DNA of 64,000 nt from an uncultured Clostridium sp. (GCA_946565805.1 CAMNWO010000012.1:1-64000); one strand, 5' to 3'. Shown: positions 41,543 to 51,866, counted from the stretch's first letter. Notes: generated from the letters alone by a model not told the origin. Program-made: numbers and translations.

Positions 41543-42131
41543 TTTTTATTACCTCCTTCTTTTGTCTTCCTCTCTTTTTCTTTTCTGGCCCTTTTTTATC
41601 TTCTTCTTTTGTTTTTTCTCTTTTTTTAGCTTCTTTTTTGACTGGCTCTTCTTTCTTAACAATTTCTGAAATGTCGCTTAAACTATTCAAATATTCTTTT
41701 CTTCCCTTTGTATATAATACAATTGATTTCAATACATAGTAAATAGAAAAAACATAAGAAGAAGTTAATAAATAAAATCTAAAGTCATATTGAAACATCG
41801 TAATTACATGCATAATAGATAAGCTATGTAAAGATAGAAATAAAAATTCTACTCCTGTTATTCCCATAGTTCCATTATCTTTTTTATATGCTTTTTCTAA
41901 AAATATAATTCCAACTACTAAAAAAGCTCCTGCAAATACTTTGATATCTCCTATTAATCTTTCTTGTTGCATGGTAACATAGGCTAAATTTAAAATGATA
42001 AAGTAAAACATGATACCTACTGCTCTTAATAAATTACCAAAAATCTTCTTCAAAATTTCTTGTGATATTTCTTTGGGAAGCTTTTTGCTTTTTTCTTGTG
42101 TTTCTTCTTTTTTAATTGTATCTTTTACCAT
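41535..42131 (-). CDS. Hypothetical membrane protein with Lys/Glu-rich tail
   Basis: TM helices plus KKEAKKREKTKEEDKKGPEKKKRGRQKK. Confidence 0.55.
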   Translation of the reverse strand: MVKDTIKKEETQEKSKKLPKEISQEILKKIFGNLLRAVGIMFYFIILNLAYVTMQQERLIGDIKVFAGAFLVVGIIFLEKAYKKDNGTMGITGVEFLFLSLHSLSIMHVITMFQYDFRFYLLTSSYVFSIYYVLKSIVLYTKGRKEYLNSLSDISEIVKKEEPVKKEAKKREKTKEEDKKGPEKKKRGRQKKEVIKND

Positions 42132-42145
42132 CTATTTCAATCCCT

Positions 42146-42895
42146 TCATTTTTCTAATTCATACATGATAATGCTGAGCATACTAAGTGCTACTGTTTCG
42201 GTTCTTAAGATTCGATTTCCTAATGTTACTATCTTAGCTCCACTTTCTTTTAATTCCTCTATCTCTTTTTCCTCAATGCCACCTTCTGGACCAATTAAAA
42301 TAGCAATTTTTAGATGTTCTTCTTGTTTACTCTTTAATTTCTCTAATTCTTGTTTTAATTTATTTTCTTTTTCGTTTTCATAAGCCACAATTACTATATC
42401 ATAACTTTCACATAAATGACAAATATTTTTAATATTTTGTATTCTATTAATCTGTGGAATTCTATCTCTTCCACTTTGCTTAGCTGCTACTTCTGCAATT
42501 TTTTGCCATCGTTCTCTCTTCTTTGCTTTGTCTTTTTCATTTAATCTAACTACACAACGTTTCATTTCTACTGGCGTAATAGCATAAGCACCTAACTCTA
42601 CTGATTTCTGAATCACTAATTCCATTTTATCGGCTTTAGGTAATCCTTGGAAAACGGTTACTTCTATATTAGATTCTACTGTCTCTTCTATTTTTTGTTT
42701 GATTTCACAAATTATTTTTTCATTTTCAATTTTTTCAATGCTAGCTATAAAATTTTCTCCACTTTCACTGTTCCCTATTTGTAGTTCTTCTCCTATTTGT
42801 GCTCTTAATACTTTTTTAATATGATTGATGTCTTGCCCTTTTATGATGATTGTATTATCTTGAATTTGTTCTTGCTTTACAAAGAATTTTGGCAT
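42146..42895 (-). CDS. rsmE: 16S rRNA m3U1498 methyltransferase
   Basis: ILIGPEGGIEEKEIEELKESGAKIVTLGNRILRTETVALSML. Confidence 0.93.
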   Translation of the reverse strand: MPKFFVKQEQIQDNTIIIKGQDINHIKKVLRAQIGEELQIGNSESGENFIASIEKIENEKIICEIKQKIEETVESNIEVTVFQGLPKADKMELVIQKSVELGAYAITPVEMKRCVVRLNEKDKAKKRERWQKIAEVAAKQSGRDRIPQINRIQNIKNICHLCESYDIVIVAYENEKENKLKQELEKLKSKQEEHLKIAILIGPEGGIEEKEIEELKESGAKIVTLGNRILRTETVALSMLSIIMYELEK

Positions 42896-43001
42896 ATGTT
42901 TCTCCTTTAATTTTATATTATGGATTATAACATATTATCTCTGCTTTTTCAAATAAATTTAAACCAAATAAAAAAATTATGTAAATTTTTTATTTTTTCT
43001 A

Positions 43002-43030
43002 TTGACTTATGTAAATTTATATGCTATAAT
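43002..43030 (+). promoter_or_regulatory. Sigma-A-type promoter upstream of tandem structured RNA
   Basis: TTGACT - 17 bp - TATAAT. Confidence 0.8.
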
Positions 43031-43037
43031 AGCTACT

Positions 43038-43364
43038 GTAATTGCTCGAGAGCAATTGTAATTGTCACTGTCATCAGTACACATTTAGTGCTGAATGGCT
43101 AAACCTTTTTTTCAATTTCATAAGGAGGAGATCTCATGAAAAGAGCAGGACCTAGAAAAAAATTATCTAATTTAAATTTGATATTTTCATGATCCGGCAG
43201 CTGCGCAGCGAGCGCAACCTATGAGGTGAAACTATGATAAAAATAAGAAAAGGTAGTTTCCCGGTGGGCTTTGTCCCTCTGGAGTGGTTTCACTAGAAAG
43301 TGAAAAAAGATGCGATTTGTGTGAGTCTAAACATCTTTTATACCACTAAAACAGACTCAAGTGT
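43038..43364 (+). ncRNA. Structured RNA of unassigned family, copy 1
   Basis: Nearly identical to copy 2; hairpins (TTGCTCGAGAGCAA; CAGTAC/GTGCTG; TCATGAAAA/TTTTCATGA; GAAACTA/TAGTTTC; TTTCACT/AGTGAAA) and possible pseudoknot AAAAGATG/CATCTTTT with TGAGTCT/AGACTCA. Confidence 0.75.
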
Positions 43365-43384
43365 AATTTTTTAATAGTTAATAT

Positions 43385-43710
43385 GTAATTGCTCGAGAGC
43401 AATTGCAACAGTCACTGTCATCAGTACACGTTTAGTGCTGAATGGCTAAACCTTTTTTCAATTTCATAAGGAGGAGATCTCATGAAAAGAGCAGGACCTA
43501 GAAAAAAATTATCTAATTTAAATTTGATATTTTCATGATCCGGCAGCTGCGCAGCGAGCGCAACCTATGAGGTGAAACTATGATAAAAATAAGAAAAGGT
43601 AGTTTCCCGGTGGGCTTTGTCCCTCTGGAGTGGTTTCACTAGAAAGTGAAAAAAGATGCGATTTGTGTGAGTCTAAACATCTTTTATACCACTAAAACAG
43701 ACTCAAGTGT
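43385..43710 (+). ncRNA. Structured RNA of unassigned family, copy 2
   Basis: Same sequence as copy 1 apart from a few substitutions near the 5' end and one T deleted in a T-run; no obvious own promoter. Confidence 0.75.
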
Positions 43711-43721
43711 GATTTTTAAAA

Positions 43722-43765
43722 AGAGAGCATCCGTACTAAAGTACACTAATGCTCTCTTTGCTTTT
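43722..43765 (+). terminator. Intrinsic terminator after tandem RNA
   Basis: AGAGAGCAT...ATGCTCTCT followed by TTTGCTTTT. Confidence 0.75.
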
Positions 43766-43784
43766 ACAAAAATCAATATTTTAA

Positions 43785-44324
43785 TTAATAGTTTTCCGCT
43801 TTGATTTCAAAATATGCTCTTGGATGAGCACATACTGGACAGATTTCTGGAGCTTCTTTTCCAATTACAATGTGTCCACAGTTTCTACATTTCCAGATTT
43901 TATCTCCATCACGACTAAATACTAATCCATCTTCTACATTTTCTAATAATTTTTTGTATCTTTCTTCATGTTCTTTTTCTATTTTTCCTACTTCTTCAAA
44001 TAAATATGCAATATGGTCAAATCCTTCTTCTTTTGCTTCTTTTGCCATTCTATCATACATATCTGTCCATTCAAAGTTTTCTCCTTCAGCTGCTGCTTTT
44101 AGATTTTCCTTAGTTGAAGATATTTCACCACCATTTAATAATTTGAACCACATTTTTGCATGTTCTTTTTCATTATCTGCTGTTTCTTGGAAAATAGCTG
44201 CAATTTGTTCATACCCTTCTTTTTTTGCCTTACTTGCAAAATAGGTATATTTGTTTCTTGCTTGTGATTCTCCTGCAAATGCCTCCATTAAATTTTGTTC
44301 TGTTTTACTTCCTTTTAGTTCCAT
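43785..44324 (-). CDS. Rubrerythrin
   Basis: [27 protein letters not shown], rubredoxin-like [20 protein letters not shown]. Confidence 0.96.
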   Translation of the reverse strand: MELKGSKTEQNLMEAFAGESQARNKYTYFASKAKKEGYEQIAAIFQETADNEKEHAKMWFKLLNGGEISSTKENLKAAAEGENFEWTDMYDRMAKEAKEEGFDHIAYLFEEVGKIEKEHEERYKKLLENVEDGLVFSRDGDKIWKCRNCGHIVIGKEAPEICPVCAHPRAYFEIKAENY

Positions 44325-44504
44325 TCTCTTTTTTCCTCCTTAATTTTTATTTTACATTTTCTATAAAGAATTATGTACGTTTTTTATCTTTTTATTCCTT
44401 TTGCCTAGATTTCTAAAATGTCTCCATCTTCTAAATAGTACTAATACTGTTAGTTATTTTATACAATTATTTTTGAGTTGTCAAGTAATCTATTCTTATA
44501 TAAC

Positions 44505-44534
44505 AAAAAACTAGCTCTTTTGAGCTAGTTTTTT
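44505..44534. terminator. Bidirectional hairpin terminator
   Basis: aaaaaactagctcttttgagctagtttttt. Confidence 0.65.
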
Positions 44535-44582
44535 GCATCCTGCTTGCACTTGCAATAATTTGGAAATTGCATTACTTTTCTG

Positions 44583-45374
44583 TTATTGGCACGAATCCAC
44601 TTCTTCTCCTACTTGTCTCATGCGATAACTCTTGTTATTCTTCACATCAAAAGTATAGATAATTTCATCATCAAAGTCATTGTCAACAACCTTAAATCCA
44701 AGTGGCCTGTATTCATGGCGATATACTGGTATAATTTTCATTTTTCCGTCAAGTAAAGCCATGAATGTCTTAATCTTATCTTCTTCCTGCATTTCCTCGC
44801 CACAACTTCTAGCATACTCGCAAACATCATAAAAGTATTGGCATATTTTGAGAGGAAATCCCCTGCTACACAACTCATCCCATTCTGTGTTTACTCGATG
44901 TATAACCTTCCACAAATTCTCATAGTTTTGGAAAATCATACCATCGCGCCAATATTCATGTTGTTCATCTAAATCATGCATACCAATACGATTAATACGT
45001 ATAATTTCGCTGATGCATATAAGCTTGTTCATGAGCTCCCCTTTATTCTGAGACTGAGAGTTAAGATTGAGAGCTTCAACATGAAGTGCATCAAATTCTC
45101 TAAAAATCTTTTGGAATACTTTAACCTCTTCCTCACTCATTCTTTCATAGTTTCGTGTGTTCATAGCAAGATATCTTACTGCAGTTTCAATTATACCATC
45201 CCAACTTCTACCATTTCCGTCTTTCCAATTGGCCTTAGCAGACATCGTCTTCTTAAAGAAAGCATTAAACATAGGCTCGGTTTGCTTTGCACAAGATACA
45301 TGATAATTGGTTCTATTCATGTAGTCTGTTATCCGAGAGATAAAATGGTTTTCCTTTTTTCTTTTTCCAAACAT
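44583..45374 (-). CDS. Hypothetical accessory protein
   Basis: 263 aa ORF with RBS; codon usage differs from neighbours. Confidence 0.55.
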   Translation of the reverse strand: MFGKRKKENHFISRITDYMNRTNYHVSCAKQTEPMFNAFFKKTMSAKANWKDGNGRSWDGIIETAVRYLAMNTRNYERMSEEEVKVFQKIFREFDALHVEALNLNSQSQNKGELMNKLICISEIIRINRIGMHDLDEQHEYWRDGMIFQNYENLWKVIHRVNTEWDELCSRGFPLKICQYFYDVCEYARSCGEEMQEEDKIKTFMALLDGKMKIIPVYRHEYRPLGFKVVDNDFDDEIIYTFDVKNNKSYRMRQVGEEVDSCQ

Positions 45375-45487
45375 AGCAGTTCCTCCTTATTTTTTATAAA
45401 ATTGTTTAAATATCTGTATAAGCATAAGGAATAAACAATGCTTATAGCAAGAGTATATCACGCTTTACATAAAAAGTCAATTTCTCA

Positions 45488-45706
45488 ATGTTATTTAATT
45501 TTAAAAAACGGAAACTCGAAAAAGAAGAAACCAGTCGTTCAGAAGTATTTTCAAGGATAGCTGAGGCAAAACGAAATGGGCGCACTGATGTCCACATCGA
45601 TGCCCGAATTTCGACAGAATTATATAACGAATTAAGCTTAATGGGACATTCAGTATATATAAATCCCAGATTTTCAAGCACACATATTTATTGGAAAAAC
45701 TTTTAG
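45488..45706 (+). CDS. Hypothetical small protein
   Basis: 72 aa ORF, charged, starts MLFNFKKRKLEKEETSRSEVF. Confidence 0.4.
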   Translation: MLFNFKKRKLEKEETSRSEVFSRIAEAKRNGRTDVHIDARISTELYNELSLMGHSVYINPRFSSTHIYWKNF

Positions 45707-45885
45707 TCCAGATTGGAAGCATTATTGGTGCTATAAATTAGATAATGCGTATAAAATACAGAATGAAGCAACTGTCAATACTTGCTCCATTCTGTATTTT
45801 TATTTATCAATCTTAGCATTCCATCTTTTCCCATATAATAAAAAATGTCCTCATAGAATGCAGAATTCTATAAAAACACTTAAAC

Positions 45886-45968
45886 TGGTACCGATGGTGG
45901 GACTCGAACCCACATGGTTTCCCGCTGGATTTTGAATCCAGTGCGTCTACCAATTCCGCCACATCGGC
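45886..45968 (-). tRNA. tRNA-Leu (CAA)
   Basis: GCCGATGTGGCGGAATTGGTAGACGC...CTGGATTCAAAATCCAG...GGGTTCGAGTCCC...CATCGGTACCA. Confidence 0.93.
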
Positions 45969-46191
45969 ATATTCTATTTACTAATATATATTAGCACATA
46001 TTTTTTTTCTTGTCTAGATTTTTTTCAATTTTTTTACTAAACCTTAAATTTAAAAGTAACTTCCATTAAAATAAAGAATAAATTTGTAAACTTGTATACA
46101 AATAAATTATATTTTAAGTCGACATAAGCTTGCTATTTATGTTAAATTGTGATATAATAAGTTTGTAACAAAAATTTAGTATTAGTCATGA

Positions 46192-46836
46192 ATGACAGGA
46201 GGAAAACAGATGAACGAAATTTTAAAACTCAAAGGAAACTTACAGTTAATCTCCACATTAGAGGATGTACAGCGGCTACTAAAAAAGAACATCCGGGTTT
46301 CATTTCCTAAAGAAGAATTAGGAGCGTTGGAAAGTAATGAACTTTTTGCAGCAGCTACGAAGGATGGTTTTTCAGTAGAAACTCTGCGGCAGATCTGTGA
46401 GCCTGCCTTAGATTATTTTCTCGAAAAAATCAATTGGGAGAAAATAAAATCTTGCTCTGCGATACAGCTGTTACAGATTTTCGACAACGAAAAAGATTTC
46501 GACTTAGAAGCTGTCAACGGTACATACCTGTTTAATCTTGCACTTTCTCAGGACAACTTTAAGGAATGCCTTTCTCCAGAAGTAAAAAAACAGGATATCT
46601 TTTCCCGGGCTTGCAAACTTGTTGTCGAAAAGAAAAACATTTCTTTCAATACAGCAATCAAAAGAGCTATCGCTCAAACACAGTCTCCGGACTTCATTTC
46701 TTCTGAAATTGAAATCGCAAAAGAACAGATTGATACTTTAATGTCAGTACTCAATCCTTGGCTTGATTTCTATTTCGAAAATGAAAGAGAACTGGTTACT
46801 TCTCTCTTCATACAGAAAATATTCCAACATGACTAA
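46192..46836 (+). CDS. Hypothetical accessory protein
   Basis: 214 aa ORF; several in-frame CGG(Arg), CTG and CAG codons unlike neighbours. Confidence 0.6.
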   Translation: MTGGKQMNEILKLKGNLQLISTLEDVQRLLKKNIRVSFPKEELGALESNELFAAATKDGFSVETLRQICEPALDYFLEKINWEKIKSCSAIQLLQIFDNEKDFDLEAVNGTYLFNLALSQDNFKECLSPEVKKQDIFSRACKLVVEKKNISFNTAIKRAIAQTQSPDFISSEIEIAKEQIDTLMSVLNPWLDFYFENERELVTSLFIQKIFQHD

Positions 46837-46854
46837 AGAGTCTGCTTTCAGGCT

Positions 46855-46902
46855 CTACACACCAAAAGCCAACTCTATAATAGGGGTTGGCTTTTGGTTA
46901 TT
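46855..46902. terminator. Hairpin terminator
   Basis: ccaaaagccaac ... gttggcttttgg. Confidence 0.6.
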
Positions 46903-46921
46903 GTATTTTTAGTAATTTCTA

Positions 46922-48179
46922 TTATGAAACTTTAAGTAATTCACCTGCATAAATTAAATTTGGATTACGGATGCCATTCAAATTCACTAAGTATTGAACA
47001 GTAACCCCATATCTTCTAGCAATTCCAGACAAAGTATCTCCTCTTTGAATGGTATAATAGTTATTTTGCATTACTGGATTCAAATTGGTATTAGAACTTT
47101 CTGTAATTCGTAACTTTTCTCCTGGATAAATCAGATTTGGATTTTGTATGTTATTCATTTGTACAATATGATTAACTGTAACACCGTAAGCACTTGCTAT
47201 TTGTGATAATGTATTTCCTCTTTGTACTGTATAAGTAATACTTCCTGTTCCTCTTGTTTCAGAGCCATGTATGGTTGAATTGGTTGCAACTCTTATCGTT
47301 TCTCCTGGATAAATTAAGTTTGGATTAGCTATATTGTTAATACTTACTAATTCTTGTACAGTTGTTCCATATCGACTAGCAATTTCTGATAATGTATCTC
47401 CTTTTCTTATAGTATAAAAAATAGTTTCAGTATTGTTATTATTGTTTGGATTTTCTGTGTTTGGTATTTCACCTGTATCAGATAAGAAAATATTTTCTGT
47501 ATATAAATCTCTATCTACATTTCCTCGTATTCCTGGCACATATCCTCTATCTGTATATTGTACACCTATCCATCTTTCCCAACTTGTTTCTACATATCTT
47601 AGATTATTATAATCCCCATAATAAGCAATCCATAATTCATAGTTATCTGCAATATTTCGACTAAACCTATCTCTAGCATTTGACAAATTACTATATACAA
47701 TAACTTCTTTGTTGGTTAATCTTTTTACACTTTCCAAAAATACTTGTGCTATATTGTTTGATTCTTCTACACTCACTCCACTGAAAACTTCATAATCCAT
47801 TACTAATTTACAGTCTGGTTGCTTTCCTGCTATTACAGAAGCAAAAAATTGTGCTTCTCTTTCTGCTTCACCGTGTATTAGTTGCCGTTAAGAAATGATA
47901 AAATCCTACTTTTAACCCATTTGCTTTTGCATTTTCATAATTAATATCAAAATAAGCATCTTTGATATTACTTCCCTGACTCGCCTTGATGTATACTACT
48001 TCAATTCCACTGTCTCGTACTTGCCTATAATCTATGTATCCTTGCCAATTGCTAACGTCAATCCCTTGATATCGTGGATTAGAACTAGGTGTTAGTGCAT
48101 ATGTTATATTAATATCTGCAAAAAATAGAAAAGTTAAAGTCATAAAAATAATCAGTATTCGCTTCCTTGCTTTTCTCAC
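46922..48179 (-). CDS. GH25-family lysozyme with three C-terminal LysM repeats, +1 shift at CGG (47871-47873)
   Basis: [16 protein letters not shown]...[40 protein letters not shown]; three YTI-RGDTLS-IA-RYGVTV LysM units. Confidence 0.9.
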
Positions 48180-48233
48180 AATAAAATCAACCTCCTTTGC
48201 TTATTTATTTTACTTTATTATATGCAAACGACA

Positions 48234-48358
48234 CAGTTGCGGACACCTCTTTTTTTGAGACAGGGGGGGACAGGTCTTTCCTGTCTCATTTTAAATTAAT
48301 AAAATATTGGTTATGAAAAATCAAATGAGACAGGAAAGACCTGTCCCCCCTATCTCAA
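48234..48358. repeat. Long inverted-repeat element (family C copy 2)
   Basis: gagacaggggggacaggtctttcctgtctcatttt...aaaatgagacaggaaagacctgtccccc; centre is reverse complement of the 14.6 kb copy. Confidence 0.85.
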
Positions 48359-48362
48359 AATC

Positions 48363-50654
48363 TTATTCGCAATCATATTCAAAAACTTGAATTTCTTTTA
48401 TTTTCCTTTCTGAAAAATCATTTTCTTTGTCTAATTCTACTATTTTAAAGGATGTTCTTCTTTTTAGTACAGTTTCTATTCTAGAAACATCGACTAAAAT
48501 TTTAGTTGATAAATCTTGTCCTACTGGCAAAGTTTTATTTTGATTGTCATAAAAAATACTATTGGTAAAACTAATACAATTAGCGCCTTGTTTTAAACTG
48601 ATTTTGTAAAAATTAATTTTGTCTTCTTCTTGTTCGATTGCTTTTTTAATTTCTTTTTCTGGATTGATATTAAATATATTAATTTCTTTTTCATCTAATA
48701 GTTTGTCTGCCATGGCTTTGTATACTGGTATGTCTTCCGTGATATTTACTTTTTCTAATGCTCCTTTTATGTTTTCGATTACATTTTCTAAAGATAGCTT
48801 ATAACCAATTTGCTTAGTTGTTTTTGTAATGTCTAAAATTGAAAATTTGTCTTTTGCTATTTCTCTATGTGTCTTATTATTAATTTTAGATACTTTTGAC
48901 ATATCATGTGCCATCCCACCAAAGATATCAAATTCTTCTCTTTCTGTTAATGCTTTTTCTTGTATTGCTTCTTTTTTTAATTCATTTAAACTTGCTGTAA
49001 TATCTTTTGGAACAACCTCATTATTTTTTACTTTATTTAGAATTTCAATTAAATTAGTAGAAGTAATGTAAATACTGTCTGTTTCTAATTTTGTCAATAG
49101 CTTTCGTTGCATTTTATCCATAGTTTTTCCAAATTTTCCAATGTCTTCTTCATAATCAAAAACCTTAGTAATTTTCTTTATAATATTAACTTCTTCTTTC
49201 TCTCCTTCTGGTAAAGATGCAACTTCATCTTTATTGCTATATTTCCAAAATTCAAATATACTTTTTTTATGGCTATCAATTTCTTCAATATATAAACTTG
49301 CATTTTCAATCTTTTTCGCCATATTTTTCTTCTTTAACTTTAAACTGTTAATATCTAACATAATATTTTTTAAGGTGTTTTCTAATTTTTCAAATTCTTT
49401 ATATAAATCTACTAGTTCCTCAATCGTATAATTTTTCTTATCTATTATTTTTGTTTTCTTGTTTTTCTTTTTCTCTACTTGTTTCTTTTCTTCTTGTCCT
49501 TCCGCTTCTACTTGGATTTTTTGTTTCATTTCTCCTTTGTTTTTCTTTTTATTATATTTAAAGTAATATTTGAATTTTCCAAAAAATGATTTTTTACATT
49601 CTAAGAAAGTAGAAATTTGTTTCTCTTTTGCTAAATATTCGATTTCTTGCATTGCTACTTCTGCTTTCAAATTTTCCAACTTCTTTTCATTTATTTGTAT
49701 TAATTCTCTTGCTTCTCGAATTCTTTTCGCACCTATTTTATATTCATCATAAATCCAAGTAACAATATTGTCATACTCTATTTGAATTTCTTCATTATAA
49801 AATTTAATTTCTCCATTTTCACCTATATTCGTTTTAAATATAAAATAGTGTGGTAATTCTGTTTGTAAAATAAACATTGCTTTGATTAGCTTATAAAATT
49901 TCTTTGCTTCTTCTTTACTCTCTAATTTTATTTTATAAGGACTTTTTATTTTTTCATATACATTGGTTTCTCCTACAATTTGAATACTTAAGTCTTCATT
50001 TTTTTCATAAACTTCATATATTAATGGCCAATCTTTTGTAAAAAGCCATAAATAATTTTCAATATCTTCAAATTCTGACTTTTTTAAATATTCCCTACTA
50101 TATCCTACATTTCTAATTGGTACAAATATCTTCCCTGTTCTACTTCTTTCTAATTGTTTTTTTAATAGATAGAAAAAGGTTGAATAATCAGAGTCTTCTG
50201 TTGGCACTAACATAAAATATTGATCTGAATTTTCAGAATAATAGATTTGCCACAAGTAATTTCCTTCAAATTTCACTTTAAATGGTATCTTTTTATTTAG
50301 GTTATTTTGTTCTTTTTCTATTTTTTCTATATCTTCTATTTTAACTTGTTTTAGCATATTTAAAAAAGTAGTATGCTTTAAAATATTCTCTTCCTTTTTG
50401 CTATCTAAGTAATCGGCTAATGGACTAGATTTTTTATATTTTTCTTCTATTTCGTCCAATCGATTCGTTGGTGATAACAAAATTTGTATATCTTTAATTG
50501 GCACATAACGATATTGTCTGTATTGTTTTTCATCGTAAAATTTAGGTACTCGAAATTCCAATGGTTCGACTTTTTTAAATTTTGCTGGTATTTTATCTAA
50601 ATTTAATCCTAGATATTGTAATTTTTCTTCTATACTTTCTGTTTTGGTAGACAA
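48363..50654 (-). CDS. Large coiled-coil protein of unknown function
   Basis: 763 aa uninterrupted ORF; no recognised catalytic motif. Confidence 0.6.
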   Translation of the reverse strand: MSTKTESIEEKLQYLGLNLDKIPAKFKKVEPLEFRVPKFYDEKQYRQYRYVPIKDIQILLSPTNRLDEIEEKYKKSSPLADYLDSKKEENILKHTTFLNMLKQVKIEDIEKIEKEQNNLNKKIPFKVKFEGNYLWQIYYSENSDQYFMLVPTEDSDYSTFFYLLKKQLERSRTGKIFVPIRNVGYSREYLKKSEFEDIENYLWLFTKDWPLIYEVYEKNEDLSIQIVGETNVYEKIKSPYKIKLESKEEAKKFYKLIKAMFILQTELPHYFIFKTNIGENGEIKFYNEEIQIEYDNIVTWIYDEYKIGAKRIREARELIQINEKKLENLKAEVAMQEIEYLAKEKQISTFLECKKSFFGKFKYYFKYNKKKNKGEMKQKIQVEAEGQEEKKQVEKKKNKKTKIIDKKNYTIEELVDLYKEFEKLENTLKNIMLDINSLKLKKKNMAKKIENASLYIEEIDSHKKSIFEFWKYSNKDEVASLPEGEKEEVNIIKKITKVFDYEEDIGKFGKTMDKMQRKLLTKLETDSIYITSTNLIEILNKVKNNEVVPKDITASLNELKKEAIQEKALTEREEFDIFGGMAHDMSKVSKINNKTHREIAKDKFSILDITKTTKQIGYKLSLENVIENIKGALEKVNITEDIPVYKAMADKLLDEKEINIFNINPEKEIKKAIEQEEDKINFYKISLKQGANCISFTNSIFYDNQNKTLPVGQDLSTKILVDVSRIETVLKRRTSFKIVELDKENDFSERKIKEIQVFEYDCE

Positions 50655-50669
50655 GATTCTTCTCTCCTT

Positions 50670-51584
50670 CTATTTAATAATTTCGTAAAAATTCTTGAAT
50701 TCATATCCTTTTTCTCTTAAATAAGAAATAAGTTGTGGTAACGCTTCTGCTGTTACTTTTTTAGCTTGGGCATCATGTAGCAAGATAACCACACTACTTT
50801 TATTAGCTACTGTTTCTTGTATTTTTTTTATTTCATATTCTATGGTTGGTTCTTTGGTTTCAGCATCTCCTGTTAAGGCATTCCAGTCAACATTTACAAT
50901 ATCATTTTGTAACAATAGTTCTTTTGCTTCATTTTTAATTTCTGCATATTTTCCTCCTGTTAGTCCTCCTGGATATCGAAATAGATGCGAATGATATTCT
51001 GGTACACCAATAGCATCTCTTACTGCCTCATTGCATTGTTTAAATTCTTCTAATACAGCTTGTGGTGAAGCGTAGATAGATGAATATATATGCGTATAGC
51101 CATGGTTTGCTAGATAATGTCCTTCTTCATAAATTCTTTTTACCATTTCAGGTCTTTGTTTTACATTAGAGCCTAATACAAAAAAAGTAGCTTTTACATT
51201 CTCTTGTTTTAACACTTCTAAAATAGTTGGTGTTACACTAGATGGTCCATCATCAAAAGTTAAAAATGCTCTTTTAGTCTCAGAATGATATATTTTTTCA
51301 ATATTTTTTCTTCCCTCTTCTGTTAGTTTAGGCATTTTTTCTTGTTTTCTTTTTTCTATTTGAGCTAATTTGTCTTCTTCTTGTTTTTTTAATGCTAATA
51401 TTTGTGCTTCATATTGCTCATAAACTTTGTGTTGTTTTATAATTTCTGTTACGTTTTGGACTGTTATAATTAATCCGATTACTGTAAGTATTAGTATAAT
51501 TACTATAATTACTTTTTTTATATTTAATTGCTTTTTAGTTCTTACTAAATAAATATCTTCATAACTACTTTCATCTCTTACCAT
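50670..51584 (-). CDS. Polysaccharide deacetylase family protein
   Basis: AFLTFDDGPSSVTPTILEVLKQENVKATFFVLG, VVILLHDAQ. Confidence 0.93.
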   Translation of the reverse strand: MVRDESSYEDIYLVRTKKQLNIKKVIIVIILILTVIGLIITVQNVTEIIKQHKVYEQYEAQILALKKQEEDKLAQIEKRKQEKMPKLTEEGRKNIEKIYHSETKRAFLTFDDGPSSVTPTILEVLKQENVKATFFVLGSNVKQRPEMVKRIYEEGHYLANHGYTHIYSSIYASPQAVLEEFKQCNEAVRDAIGVPEYHSHLFRYPGGLTGGKYAEIKNEAKELLLQNDIVNVDWNALTGDAETKEPTIEYEIKKIQETVANKSSVVILLHDAQAKKVTAEALPQLISYLREKGYEFKNFYEIIK

Positions 51585-51866
51585 TTTTTACATCCTTTTT
51601 TTATTTTCTTCATTATATACTATTTTTCTTGTTTTTTGTAGTGTATTTATAAAAAAAATGGGTTTTTTGTATAAAAAAAGAGCCTTTACTGCTCTTTCTT
51701 ATTATCTCATTATAATACTAATCCTCTTATATAAAACATATAAGAAATCACAGCTATAAAAAATATAGCTAGTATTATTAAAACTCTAAATATAATATCT
51801 CCAACTGTTGCTTTTGCTTTGTGTTTTCCTCTTTTTACTTTTTTGTTCTCTTTTGTTTCTCCCATT

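Noticed and set aside
43038-43710. CRISPR array or satellite repeat
   Set aside because: Only two long direct copies of ~327 bp, with promoter, internal hairpins and terminator; no short repeat-spacer pattern.
43038-43710. Common riboswitches (c-di-GMP, cobalamin, lysine, T-box, purine)
   Set aside because: Characteristic conserved cores of these classes were not recognised, and no same-strand gene follows the RNA.
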